A DNA stretch of 64,000 bases from contig NC_019902.2 in assembly GCF_000321415.2 (NCBI RefSeq), positions 1,178,001 through 1,242,000 of the forward strand. The letters are read 5' to 3'. Of this stretch, positions 54,139 to 62,541 are shown piece after piece. Made by a program: the position numbers and the translations under genes. Below the pieces are notes generated by a model, which saw only the letters and a list, made by a program, of their open reading frames with translations, was not told the origin of the DNA and made no database searches. The DNA comes from Thioalkalivibrio nitratireducens DSM 14787. Lineage in GTDB: Bacteria; Pseudomonadota; Gammaproteobacteria; Ectothiorhodospirales; Ectothiorhodospiraceae. Numbering within the stretch: the stretch's first letter is position 1; each line of letters opens with the position of its first letter.

Positions 54139-55620
54139 ATGAGGCCAGCGTCGCGCCCGGGATCGGTGGGGGCCTCCGCCGGTCAGACGCTGGCGCGGGT
54201 CGGGCGCTGGCTCGGACCTGCCGTGTTCCTGGTATTTCTCGCGGCGGCTGCGCCCGCCGGCGTCTCGGCCGAGGCGTGGATCGTGCTCGGGCTGACGCTG
54301 CTCATGGCGACCTGGTGGATCACCGAGGCGGCGCCGATTCCGGTTACCGCGCTGCTGCCGGTCGCGGTCCTGCCGGTTCTCGGGGTCGTGCCGATTGCCG
54401 AGGCGACGGCGCCCTATGCCAACCCGCTGATCTTTCTGTTCGTCGGCGGCTTCTCGGTGGCGCTCGCGGTGCAGCGCTGGAATTTGCACCGGCGTGTCGC
54501 GCTGGCGATCCTGCACCTGTCGGGCAACCGCCTGGACCGTCTGGTCGGTGGTTTCATGCTCGCGACTGCGGGGCTCAGCATGTGGGTCAGCAATACCGCG
54601 ACCGCGGCGCTGATGCTGCCGATCGCGCTGTCGGTGCTCGCGCTGGTCGAGTCGGATCCGCAGGCGCGCGGCACCGGTTCGCGACCCGCGGTGGCGCTGC
54701 TGCTCGGGATCGCATTCGCGGCCAACATCGGCGGCATGGCCACACTGATCGGCTCACCGCCCAACGCGTTGACCGCCGCGTTTCTGAACGAGCGCTACGG
54801 ACTCGAGATCGGATTCGTGCAGTGGCTGGCGATGGGGTTGCCGGTCTCGGCAGCCCTGCTCGCGTTCACTTGGTGGTCGCTGACGCACTGGGTGTTCCCG
54901 GTGCACCGTATCGGGCTCGAGGGCCTGGACGAACTGTTGGCCGGCCAGCGGGCGGAACTCGGTGGCTGGTCGTCCGCCGAGCGCCGCGTGGCCGTGATCT
55001 TCGTCCTGGTTGCGCTGGCCTGGCTGTTCAGACCCTTGTTGAACGAATGGCTGCCGGTCGAACTGACTGACGCGGGAATCGCGGTGCTGGGCGCCGCGGT
55101 GCTGTTCGTCGTGCCCTCGGGGCGTACCGAACAGCGTTACCTGCTGGCCTGGGAAAACACCCGGGATCTGCCGTGGGGGGTGCTGGTACTGGTCGGCGGG
55201 GGGCTGAGCCTCGGTGCCGCGATCGAAGGCAGCGGGCTGGCGGGGCTGGCGGCGCAGTCGCTGCAGGGCGCGGTCGACCTTCCATTGTGGCTGCTGGTAT
55301 TCGGCGTGATCGTACTGACGATGGGTCTGAGCCACGTAACCAGCAATACCGCGACAGCCGCCACGCTGCTGCCGCTGGTGGCGGCACTGGCGCTGCAGGT
55401 CCAGGCGGCGCCGCTGTTGCTGGCGATTCCCGTGGCGCTTGCGGCCTCGGCGGCGTTCATGCTGCCGGTGGCGACGCCCCCGAACGCGATCGTGTTCGGC
55501 AGCGATCGGCTGGCGGTGCTCGACATGGTGCGCGGCGGTGCGCTGCCCAGCCTGGTCTCGGTGCTGGTTCTGGTCATCGTCGCGATGACCTGGGTCGGCG
55601 TGATCTTCGGGGCCGGATGA
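54139..55620 (+). CDS. SLC13/DASS-family transporter
   Basis: A 493-residue membrane protein with about 11-12 helices, of the divalent anion:sodium symporter family (dicarboxylates, sulfate). The two SNT motifs are present as internal repeats: MWVSNTATAALMLPIALSVL and SHVTSNTATAATLLPLVAAL, each followed by its hairpin proline motif (LIGSPPNAL; MLPVATPPNAIVFG). Substrate is not determinable from sequence. The ATG at 54139 is preceded by GGAGCGGGG. Two uncharacterized genes follow closely. Confidence 0.92.
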   Translation: MRPASRPGSVGASAGQTLARVGRWLGPAVFLVFLAAAAPAGVSAEAWIVLGLTLLMATWWITEAAPIPVTALLPVAVLPVLGVVPIAEATAPYANPLIFLFVGGFSVALAVQRWNLHRRVALAILHLSGNRLDRLVGGFMLATAGLSMWVSNTATAALMLPIALSVLALVESDPQARGTGSRPAVALLLGIAFAANIGGMATLIGSPPNALTAAFLNERYGLEIGFVQWLAMGLPVSAALLAFTWWSLTHWVFPVHRIGLEGLDELLAGQRAELGGWSSAERRVAVIFVLVALAWLFRPLLNEWLPVELTDAGIAVLGAAVLFVVPSGRTEQRYLLAWENTRDLPWGVLVLVGGGLSLGAAIEGSGLAGLAAQSLQGAVDLPLWLLVFGVIVLTMGLSHVTSNTATAATLLPLVAALALQVQAAPLLLAIPVALAASAAFMLPVATPPNAIVFGSDRLAVLDMVRGGALPSLVSVLVLVIVAMTWVGVIFGAG

Positions 55621-55624
55621 ATCG

Positions 55625-56446
55625 ATGGCTGCGCTCCCCGGTCCGGAAACCCGACTGCGCGCCATGCTGAACGACATGTTCCGGCTGCTGCCGGTGCCGC
55701 TGTTCCTGTTCGTGGCCCGGGAATGGGCGGTGGCGCTGCCGCAGGCGGCCGTGGTCGGGCTGGTCGGCGCGATGGCGGTGCTGATGGCGGCCGGCATCTG
55801 GCTGCGCGCGGTCGTCCGGCGGCGGATCTTTCTGGCGGGTGCACTGCGCCCCGAGAGTGTCGGGCACCGCTGGCTGCGCGGCGGAGCGGGGCTCGCCCTG
55901 GTAGCCGTGGCCAAGGGCGTGGTGCTGGCCGGGGTGCTGCTGGTTGCGGTCGTGCGCCAGCCGGGTCCGCTATTGTTGGCAATGGTCCTGAGTGTGCCGC
56001 TGCTCGTTCTGCTGTGGCACGGGGTGTTCCAGCTGCTGAAGCGGCACGCGGTGCCGCGCTTTCGGGCCGTCTTGGCGTTGAGGTTCGCGCTCGTCATCAA
56101 CTTCGTGCTGCTGTTCGGCGGGCTCGCCGTCGCCGCGGTGTTTCTGGCGTATCCCGATTTTACCGGCGTGAGCCTGAGCGACGCCGTGCTGTCCGAAGTG
56201 GCCGGCCAGCACGCGTCCAGCGCGCTGCTGCAGGTGCTGCTGCAGGCCGCTGCGGCGGTGGACGCGGTTGGCTGGTGGTTGGGGCAGCAGGTGCTGCCCG
56301 GGGTCACGCGGCCTTCGCTTCAGTTCCTGGGCTGGGCGCTGCTGCTTGCAACCGACGCCCTGGCCGTGTGGTCTTACCTGGTATTCTGTTCGTCGGTGTT
56401 GGCCCTGGCGCATTGGCGGGATTGGCATCCGGGGGTAGGGAGATGA
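55625..56446 (+). CDS. Multi-helix membrane protein, unknown
   Basis: A 273-residue protein with about six predicted membrane helices. The N-terminal part (LRAMLNDMFRLLPVPLFLFV; TM near residues 37-60) is followed by helices around 90-110, 115-135, 150-170 and the C-terminus (LLLATDALAVWSYLVFCSSV). No family is recognized. It starts five bases after the transporter stop and overlaps the next gene by four bases (ATGA), so the three are an operon. Confidence 0.7.
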   Translation: MAALPGPETRLRAMLNDMFRLLPVPLFLFVAREWAVALPQAAVVGLVGAMAVLMAAGIWLRAVVRRRIFLAGALRPESVGHRWLRGGAGLALVAVAKGVVLAGVLLVAVVRQPGPLLLAMVLSVPLLVLLWHGVFQLLKRHAVPRFRAVLALRFALVINFVLLFGGLAVAAVFLAYPDFTGVSLSDAVLSEVAGQHASSALLQVLLQAAAAVDAVGWWLGQQVLPGVTRPSLQFLGWALLLATDALAVWSYLVFCSSVLALAHWRDWHPGVGR

Positions 56447-57561
56447 CGACGATTCGCGCGCGGCCGGGCACGGCCGGCAACCTGTTTCGGGCGCTGCTGC
56501 TGCTCGGGGCGCTGGCAGGGCTTACGCTGCTGGCACTCGACCAGCGTCCGTGGGAAAGACTGTGGTCGGCCCTGGCGCCCTACGAGATCGTGGTGGCGAG
56601 CGAACGGCTGACGGTAACGCCGGCGACCGCCCGCGAGATGGTCCGCCGCTCGCAGGTCCATGCCTCGGCTGGATCACGGGAGGCCCAGGAGCGGGTGCGT
56701 GCGCTGCTCTCGGCCGAACTCGACCCGATGTTCGCGGAACTGTCCGCGCGCATTCCCGACTACGCCGACTGGTATTTTTCCGTTTCCGGCGAATACGCCC
56801 GCATGCTGATGCCGGTGCTGCAGTGGATCGGTGTCCGTGACGGGGATTACCTGGCGGATCGGGCGCTGGCGCTCGTATTCGGCGGCGAAGGCTTTGACCG
56901 CGAGCTGGCAGCGATCGACGCGCGCGCGCAGTCCTCGCTGGCCGGGCACGTGCAGGACCTGCACGCGCGCTGGCTGCAGAACCTGATGGAACTGGCCGCG
57001 AACGGGCAGGTGTCCGCGCCCGGTCCCGCACCGGTCGAACAGTGGTCGCTGGACGCGCTGGCCGCGGAGATCTCCGGGCACGGCGGCAGCGAGTTCCTGC
57101 AGCGGGTCTCGACCAGCACCGCCGCGGCCGGCGGGGCGGGGCTCGCGGCCCCGGCGCTCGCACGCCTGCTGGTGCAGCCGGCGGGTGCGGCGCTGACCGC
57201 AAGCGCAGTGGCGGCCAAGGGCGCGGGCCATGGTGCCGCCAAGGTCGGCGCGGCGGGCGCGACCGCACTCGGCTGTGCCGCGACCGGCCCCGCGGCGCTC
57301 CCCTGCGCGCTGGCGATTGGGGGAGCCTCCTGGGTGGCGGCCGATTGGGCATTGCTCAGCGTCGACGAATGGCGTCACCGCGATGCGCTGATCGCCGACT
57401 GGGAACAGCGCCTGGAGGGGCTGCGGGCCGAGCTCGAGGCGGCGATGCTGGAACGCTACGTCGACGCGATCACCGCCTGGCACGGCGCGATGCAGCTCGA
57501 GATCGAGCGCAGTTTCTCGCCGATCGAATCGGTGCGGATCTCGGCCCCCGGCCAGACTTGA
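56443..57561 (+). CDS. Membrane-anchored helical protein, unknown
   Basis: A 372-residue protein with an N-terminal membrane segment (LFRALLLLGALAGLTLLALD), a long predicted helical periplasmic or cytoplasmic region (VTPATAREMVRRSQVHASAG; YADWYFSVSGEYARMLMPVL), and an unusual Ala/Gly-rich hydrophobic segment at about residues 225-300 (GGAGLAAPALARLLVQPAGA; ATALGCAATGPAALPCALAI) that could insert in a membrane, then coiled-coil (WEQRLEGLRAELEAAMLERY). I cannot assign a family. GGGGGTAGGGAG precedes the ATG. It is coupled to the upstream membrane gene. Confidence 0.7.
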   Translation: MTTIRARPGTAGNLFRALLLLGALAGLTLLALDQRPWERLWSALAPYEIVVASERLTVTPATAREMVRRSQVHASAGSREAQERVRALLSAELDPMFAELSARIPDYADWYFSVSGEYARMLMPVLQWIGVRDGDYLADRALALVFGGEGFDRELAAIDARAQSSLAGHVQDLHARWLQNLMELAANGQVSAPGPAPVEQWSLDALAAEISGHGGSEFLQRVSTSTAAAGGAGLAAPALARLLVQPAGAALTASAVAAKGAGHGAAKVGAAGATALGCAATGPAALPCALAIGGASWVAADWALLSVDEWRHRDALIADWEQRLEGLRAELEAAMLERYVDAITAWHGAMQLEIERSFSPIESVRISAPGQT

Positions 57562-57852
57562 CCGCAGGATGCCGGCCTTCGTTCGGCCTTTTCCGCCCTT
57601 GCGCATCTGCCAAGCCGCCGCAGGCTGTGCCGCAGGCACAACGTCGCGGGCGTTGGCGATGGGCCGGCGTCTGGGGTTGTGGTGGCGTAGGTTGTGCCTC
57701 CTGCGTTGGCACAACCTACGCGGCGACATGCTCCCGACCACCGCGGAGCCGCGGAAGGTGGATAGCACCAAGTGCGCCCACCTTCGGGCAGCGCGTGGCC
57801 GGCCAGCACCCGGCAATCGGCCGATACCGCGGCCAGCGGGCTGGCGAGGGAG
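57562..57852. other. Intergenic with hairpins between convergent genes
   Basis: No gene is seen. A 12-bp perfect stem (CGTAGGTTGTGC 57686-57697 with GCACAACCTACG 57709-57720, 11-base loop) and a smaller TGTGCCGCAGGCACA palindrome near 57625 share the GTTGTGC word. AAGGTGG/CCACCTT (57756-57785) forms another. These probably terminate transcription from both sides. Confidence 0.65.
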
Positions 57853-58710
57853 TCAGTCCGCGGGCGCTTCCGTGGCGAACAGCGCGGCGGCATTATCGTG
57901 CCCGATCCGGCGCGCAACATCCGGCGGCAGCTGTGCCAGCCAAGCGCGAATGTCCGCGACGTGCTCGTCGAGCTCCAGCCAGCGCCGGATGCTGAACGTG
58001 TCGGCGCCGATCAGGAATCGGTCCGCGTGTTCGATCAGCAGGTCCTGCCAATCGAGCGGCATTCCCCCGGGAGGGTTCAGGCGCTCGCTGCGCATCGAGA
58101 GATCCACGTAGAGTTCCGGGTAGCGATCCAGGTAGTCGCGCACCAGCGGTGGATAGGGGAAGCTGCCCGCGTGCGCCCAGAGAATCCACGCCTCGGGCTC
58201 GATCTCGTAGGCCCGGTCGATCACCGCCGGGTCACCGTGGATCATCACCGGCAGCCCGCGCGCGTGCGCGAGCTCCAGGAGCTCGCGGAACACCGGTGAA
58301 TGCCGGTCATCCGCGAACAGGTGCAGCTCGCCGATCCCGCGCCAGGAGCCGCTGGCCAGGCCTGCGTCCAGCCGGGCCCGTATGCGTTCGGGCAGGCCCT
58401 GCTGGTGCATCCAGGTTTCCTTGTGCGCGGGGGTCTCGTAGACATCCAGAAACGGCAGGATCTGCCCGGGTGCGGCCTGCATCAGTGCTTCGGCCAGTGC
58501 GTCGGTCCGGGTGGAGACCACCGCCCGCACGATGCCCGCCTCGGCCAGTGCGGCGGCCGCCTGCTTCGGCGAAAGGGTCTCCGCGTGCGCAACGTTGTAA
58601 TGGAGATGGGCGTCGAACAGAGGCTGCGGATCGGGGTGGGCGGTCCACGGGACCAGCAGCAGGGTCAGCAACGCGGCGGCAGACAGCCGCCGAACGGTTT
58701 CGGCAGGCAT
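57853..58710 (-). CDS. Exported amidohydrolase-family protein
   Basis: A 285-residue TIM-barrel metal-dependent hydrolase (amidohydrolase_2-like). An N-terminal signal sequence (LSAAALLTLLLVPWTA) is followed by the HxH motif (FDAHLHYNVAH) and later metal or active-site residues in GLPVMIHGDPAVI, ILWAHAGSFPYPP and FLIGADTFS. The substrate is unknown. It precedes, on the same strand, nothing recognizable and lies downstream of the sulfatase-like gene, with a gap of 221 bases. Confidence 0.8.
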   Translation of the reverse strand: MPAETVRRLSAAALLTLLLVPWTAHPDPQPLFDAHLHYNVAHAETLSPKQAAAALAEAGIVRAVVSTRTDALAEALMQAAPGQILPFLDVYETPAHKETWMHQQGLPERIRARLDAGLASGSWRGIGELHLFADDRHSPVFRELLELAHARGLPVMIHGDPAVIDRAYEIEPEAWILWAHAGSFPYPPLVRDYLDRYPELYVDLSMRSERLNPPGGMPLDWQDLLIEHADRFLIGADTFSIRRWLELDEHVADIRAWLAQLPPDVARRIGHDNAAALFATEAPAD

Positions 58711-58931
58711 CGGTTCCTCCTTCTGGTGCGGCAGTTCCGCGTCGTGACGACCATTCGGGGGTCGACAGCTTCGCGGCCTTCAGCAAGGACGCTGCCGACG
58801 GCAGGTTTTGTTCCCTGCGGGGCCGCCAGGCCGGGTTACCCCTTGGCATCGGCGGATTCCGGCGCCGCCGCACGGCGCCACTGCGGCCCTGGCGGCCGCC
58901 CGCCGGAAGCGTCTGCATGTACAAGCACCGG

Positions 58932-60512
58932 CTATCGTCCGAATGCCTCGTGCAGCCAGTGCCGGAAGCGATCCATGCCTGTGCCGGTGAACTCGCCGTC
59001 GGGCCAGACCCCGGGCACGAAACCGCGTTGAATGAACGGTTCCAGCAACGCGGGATCGCCGCTGACGACGTGTACCGGGACCGCCGGACTGGGGTCGCGG
59101 CCGGTGATGATGGATGCGGGCTGGTGGTCGCCGATCAGGACCAGCAGGGTCCGTTCGTCGGTGTAGCGGACGGTGTAGGCGCCGGCCACTTCCAGCGCGT
59201 AGGCAACGGAATCGGCGTAGGCCTCCCGGACCCGGGCGGGATCCCGCCAGACGGCCTCGGGGGCCTCGCCGCTGCCTTCCCACTGCCGGAACACGGAACC
59301 GTCACCGATTGCGTCCCAGTCGTCCAGGACCGGCAGCACCGGTACCCAGGGTGCATGGCTGCTGACCAGCGCGAGCTTGGCGAACACGGGGCGATCGTCG
59401 CTGCGGCGTAGTTTCTGCTCGAAATGGGCCCAGACGTACTGATCCGGAATGGTCACCCAGTTGAACGCGGGGCCGGCATAGGGGATGTCGCCGGCCCCGA
59501 GGATCTTGTCGAAGCCGTACCAGCGGCCCTCGGGCCAGGAGCGCACGATCGCCGGCATCACTGCGAGCGTGCGGTGTCCCGTCCGCTCGAAGTCCCGGAC
59601 CAGCGTCGACCGTTCGGTCCCGAGCAGCAGTTCGTAGCGCGTCTGGCTGGAGATCCAAAGGCCGCTCAGCAACGAGGCGTGGGTGAGCCACGACTGCCCC
59701 CCGAACATCGGCGCGTTCACGAGGCCGGTCGCCACGTGCAGCCCCGATTCGTCGGCGCGCCGCCCGAGGGCGTCGAGCCGCGCGCCGACCACCGGGGAAT
59801 ACCGGTCGTCGAACAGCGCCGAAACCCCGTAGGATTCGATGAAGCCGACGATCACGTCGATTCCCGCGAGCCCTTCGAGGCGGGTTCCGGACCCATCGTC
59901 CCGCTCGCGTTCGAGTTCGGTCTCGAAAGCCAGGCGCTCGGATCGGGCCTCGCGACCGAACCGGAACTGGTCCAGTACCAGGGTGATGCCGGGTGTGATC
60001 GCGCGCGGCAGGTTGGGTACGGCTTCGCCTGCGTGGAAGGCGGTGGTCCCGGCGGCGCCGACCAGGATCAGCACGGTCGCCAGCCCGGTCTGGGCGGTGC
60101 CGCGGCCGCCGGGCAGGCGGACGAGCAGGCGCGATACCAGCAGTCCGATCGCGGCCACGGCCAGCAGTACGAGCAGCGCGGCGAGCAGCGCCCCGGGCAG
60201 CGCTACGTTCCCCGCCGTGAGGTGGTAGACCGAGCGCGCCAACGGGTAGTCGACATAGAGGTTCACGGGGCGCGACAGACTCAGGCGCGCAAAAGCATCG
60301 GCCAACGTCAGCAGCGTGAGAACGGCGAACAGCCATCCGGCAAGCCTGGCGATCCGGGTCGTCCCGCGACCCGGCGGCAGCAGCGCGAACAGGCCCGCCA
60401 GCAACGCCGCGTCCAGTGCCAGCCAGTTGGGACCGAAACCCGCGTGCCGCGGGATCTCCAGCGCCAGGAACAGCAGGTTCAGCAGGCCGAAGATGATCAG
60501 CAGGCGCAGCAA
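58932..60512 (-). CDS. Membrane sulfatase/phosphoethanolamine-transferase-superfamily protein
   Basis: A 526-residue protein with an N-terminal membrane domain of about four to five helices (to ~residue 165) and a C-terminal periplasmic alkaline-phosphatase-fold domain. The segment VIVGFIESYGVSALFD gives the metal-binding Glu and candidate nucleophile region; GGQSWLTHASLLSG, FAKLALVSSHAPW and LLVLIGDHQPAS are typical of the LtaS/OpgB/sulfatase group (metal ligands His and Asp-His). Being divergent from opgGH, it is a candidate for a glucan-modifying transferase like OpgB. That role is inferred from position. Confidence 0.8.
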   Translation of the reverse strand: MLRLLIIFGLLNLLFLALEIPRHAGFGPNWLALDAALLAGLFALLPPGRGTTRIARLAGWLFAVLTLLTLADAFARLSLSRPVNLYVDYPLARSVYHLTAGNVALPGALLAALLVLLAVAAIGLLVSRLLVRLPGGRGTAQTGLATVLILVGAAGTTAFHAGEAVPNLPRAITPGITLVLDQFRFGREARSERLAFETELERERDDGSGTRLEGLAGIDVIVGFIESYGVSALFDDRYSPVVGARLDALGRRADESGLHVATGLVNAPMFGGQSWLTHASLLSGLWISSQTRYELLLGTERSTLVRDFERTGHRTLAVMPAIVRSWPEGRWYGFDKILGAGDIPYAGPAFNWVTIPDQYVWAHFEQKLRRSDDRPVFAKLALVSSHAPWVPVLPVLDDWDAIGDGSVFRQWEGSGEAPEAVWRDPARVREAYADSVAYALEVAGAYTVRYTDERTLLVLIGDHQPASIITGRDPSPAVPVHVVSGDPALLEPFIQRGFVPGVWPDGEFTGTGMDRFRHWLHEAFGR

Positions 60513-60969
60513 GAGGCGTCCTCACCACAGGTGGCACGGGTTGAAGCCAGCCCCCCTGTGCCTGGGGGACCATTGTTCCGCTGGGGGACTGTCCCGCGGG
60601 ATTCAGGTTGGGCTTCGCCGGGTCGGGGTAGCCGCGGCCGGCCGGGTCGGCATGACGCATTCACCCAATGGCGGATCACGTTTCGTTCCTCCGTCCTGCG
60701 GGCCGGCGAGAGGGGACGGATTCTTTCACGTCAGCTGCCATCGCCGGCAGTCATCCCGTACGTTGAAGTGGCGAGCCACGGCACGCTTGGAACATGCCGA
60801 AAAGACATCGAGCCCATTCCGTTTCCCGTGTTTTTCGTGCTATTGGGTCGCGAACGTTCACGTTGATGGATACTGGGCGCTGAGGGCAGGGTACAGGGCA
60901 ATCGCCCCGAACTTCGAGATGCCCCGTCCCTGCTGTGACAACGCATGGTGCGAAGTCAGCGGAGAGCGC
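60513..60969. other. Divergent intergenic region upstream of opgG
   Basis: 457 bases between the sulfatase-like gene and opgG with no supported gene. Two copies of CTGGGGGAC (60562-60570 and 60581-60589) and a small GGGACTGTCCC palindrome (60585-60595) lie at the left. A stretch near 60820-60850 (CCGTTTCCCGTGTTTTTCG) resembles half of the CCACGGAA repeat. No promoter could be assigned with confidence. Confidence 0.4.
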
Positions 60970-62541
60970 ATGACTGGATGGAGGAGATGGATCGGGCTGG
61001 TCCTGGCAGTGGCCTGGCTGGCGATCCCCGCGCACGGCGCCTGGGGCGCTGCGTCGCCCTCCAACGCGCAGGTCGAGACGCTGTTCGAACAGGTTGCCGC
61101 GCGGGCGCGGGCGGCGGCCGGCTCGCCCTACCAGGCACCGCAGGCGACGCTGCCCGAACCCCTGGCGGAGATCACCTACGATCAGTACCGCTCGATCCGT
61201 TTCCGACCCGAGAAGTCTCTGTGGCGGGGCGAGGCGCGTTTCGAAGTGCAGTTCTTCCACCCGGGCTTCCTGTTTCGCCACCCGGTGTCGGTCTACGAAC
61301 TGCGGGACGGAGCGGTCCGCGAGGTCGCGTTCGACCCTGCGATGTTCCGCTACGACGGGGACGCCAGCGCCCTCGCGGGCGTCGCGTCGCGGGATCCGGG
61401 ATTCGCGGGATTTCGACTCCATTTCCCCATCAATACAGAGTCCTACAAGGATGAGGTGATGGTGTTTCTCGGGGCTTCGTATTTCCGCCTGGTCGGGCCG
61501 GGGCAGGTTTACGGGCTGTCGTCGCGCGGCATTGCCATCGACACCGCGGAGCCTGCAGGGGAGGAGTTCCCGGCGTTTCGGGCGTTCTGGCTGGTGCGAC
61601 CGGAGTCGGGTGCCGATACGGTCACCGTGCTGGCGTTGCTGGACGGCCCCTCGGTAGCGGGTGCCTACCGATTCGATCTCCACGTCGGGGCCGAGGTGAC
61701 CGTGTCGGTCGACAAGCGACTGTTCGCGCGCGAGGATGTGCGGAAACTGGGGGTGGCACCCCTGACCAGCATGTACTTTTTCGGCGACGCGAGCGTGCGC
61801 GCCTACGATGATTTCCGGCCCCGCGTGCACGACTCGGAGGGATTGATGAAGCACGGCTCCACGGGCGAGTGGCTGTGGCGCCCGCTCAGCAACCCCCGGT
61901 ATCTGCGGGTCAGTTCGCTGCGCGACGAGCGCCCTCGTGGTTTCGGGTTGGTGCAGCGGCGCCGGGAATTCGGTGCGTACCTCGATCTTGAAGCCGAGTA
62001 TCACCGCCGGCCCAGTCAGTGGGTCGTGCCGCTGGGAGGCGACTGGGGCCGTGGCGGGGTGGAGTTGATCGAAATCCCCACCGATTCCGAGACCCACGAC
62101 AACGTCGTCGCATTCTGGGCGGGCGACCGCGCATTCAGGCGCGGCGACCGGCGGGAGTACCGCTACCGCCTGGTGGTGTTCGACGACCGCCCGCCGGGGC
62201 AGCCGCCGGCGCGGGTGACGCGCACCCGCTCCGGCTGGGGGGCGGTACCGGGAGTCGCGGATTCCCCGCCCCGCACCCTGCGCCGGTTCATCGTCGATTT
62301 TGCCGACAGGGAGCTCGAGCAACTGCCGGCCGGGGCCCAGCTCGAGCCCCGGATCGATGCCCGTTCGGGAAAGATCGACGACCTGCGTGCGCGCCGGCTG
62401 CCCGATGGTTCGGGCTGGCGCGCATCGTTCCTGCTCGCCCCGGAGGGCGGGCGGCCGTCGGACCTTCGCCTGGCTCTTCTCCACCAAGGCCGCCCGGTGA
62501 CCGAAACCTGGACCTATGTCTGGTATCCCGATGAACGCTGA
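60970..62541 (+). CDS. opgG: Periplasmic glucan biosynthesis protein OpgG
   Basis: A 523-residue periplasmic protein needed for branched beta-1,2-glucan (OPG) synthesis. A signal peptide ends near AHGAWGAA. The mature protein shows OpgG/D features: TYDQYRSIRFRPEKSLW, FRLHFPINTESYKDEVMVFL, LGASYFRLVGPGQVYGLSSR and TSMYFFGDASVRAYDDFRPR, then HDSEGLMKHGSTGEWLWRPL. Length is standard. It overlaps opgH by 11 bases. Confidence 0.96.
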   Translation: MTGWRRWIGLVLAVAWLAIPAHGAWGAASPSNAQVETLFEQVAARARAAAGSPYQAPQATLPEPLAEITYDQYRSIRFRPEKSLWRGEARFEVQFFHPGFLFRHPVSVYELRDGAVREVAFDPAMFRYDGDASALAGVASRDPGFAGFRLHFPINTESYKDEVMVFLGASYFRLVGPGQVYGLSSRGIAIDTAEPAGEEFPAFRAFWLVRPESGADTVTVLALLDGPSVAGAYRFDLHVGAEVTVSVDKRLFAREDVRKLGVAPLTSMYFFGDASVRAYDDFRPRVHDSEGLMKHGSTGEWLWRPLSNPRYLRVSSLRDERPRGFGLVQRRREFGAYLDLEAEYHRRPSQWVVPLGGDWGRGGVELIEIPTDSETHDNVVAFWAGDRAFRRGDRREYRYRLVVFDDRPPGQPPARVTRTRSGWGAVPGVADSPPRTLRRFIVDFADRELEQLPAGAQLEPRIDARSGKIDDLRARRLPDGSGWRASFLLAPEGGRPSDLRLALLHQGRPVTETWTYVWYPDER

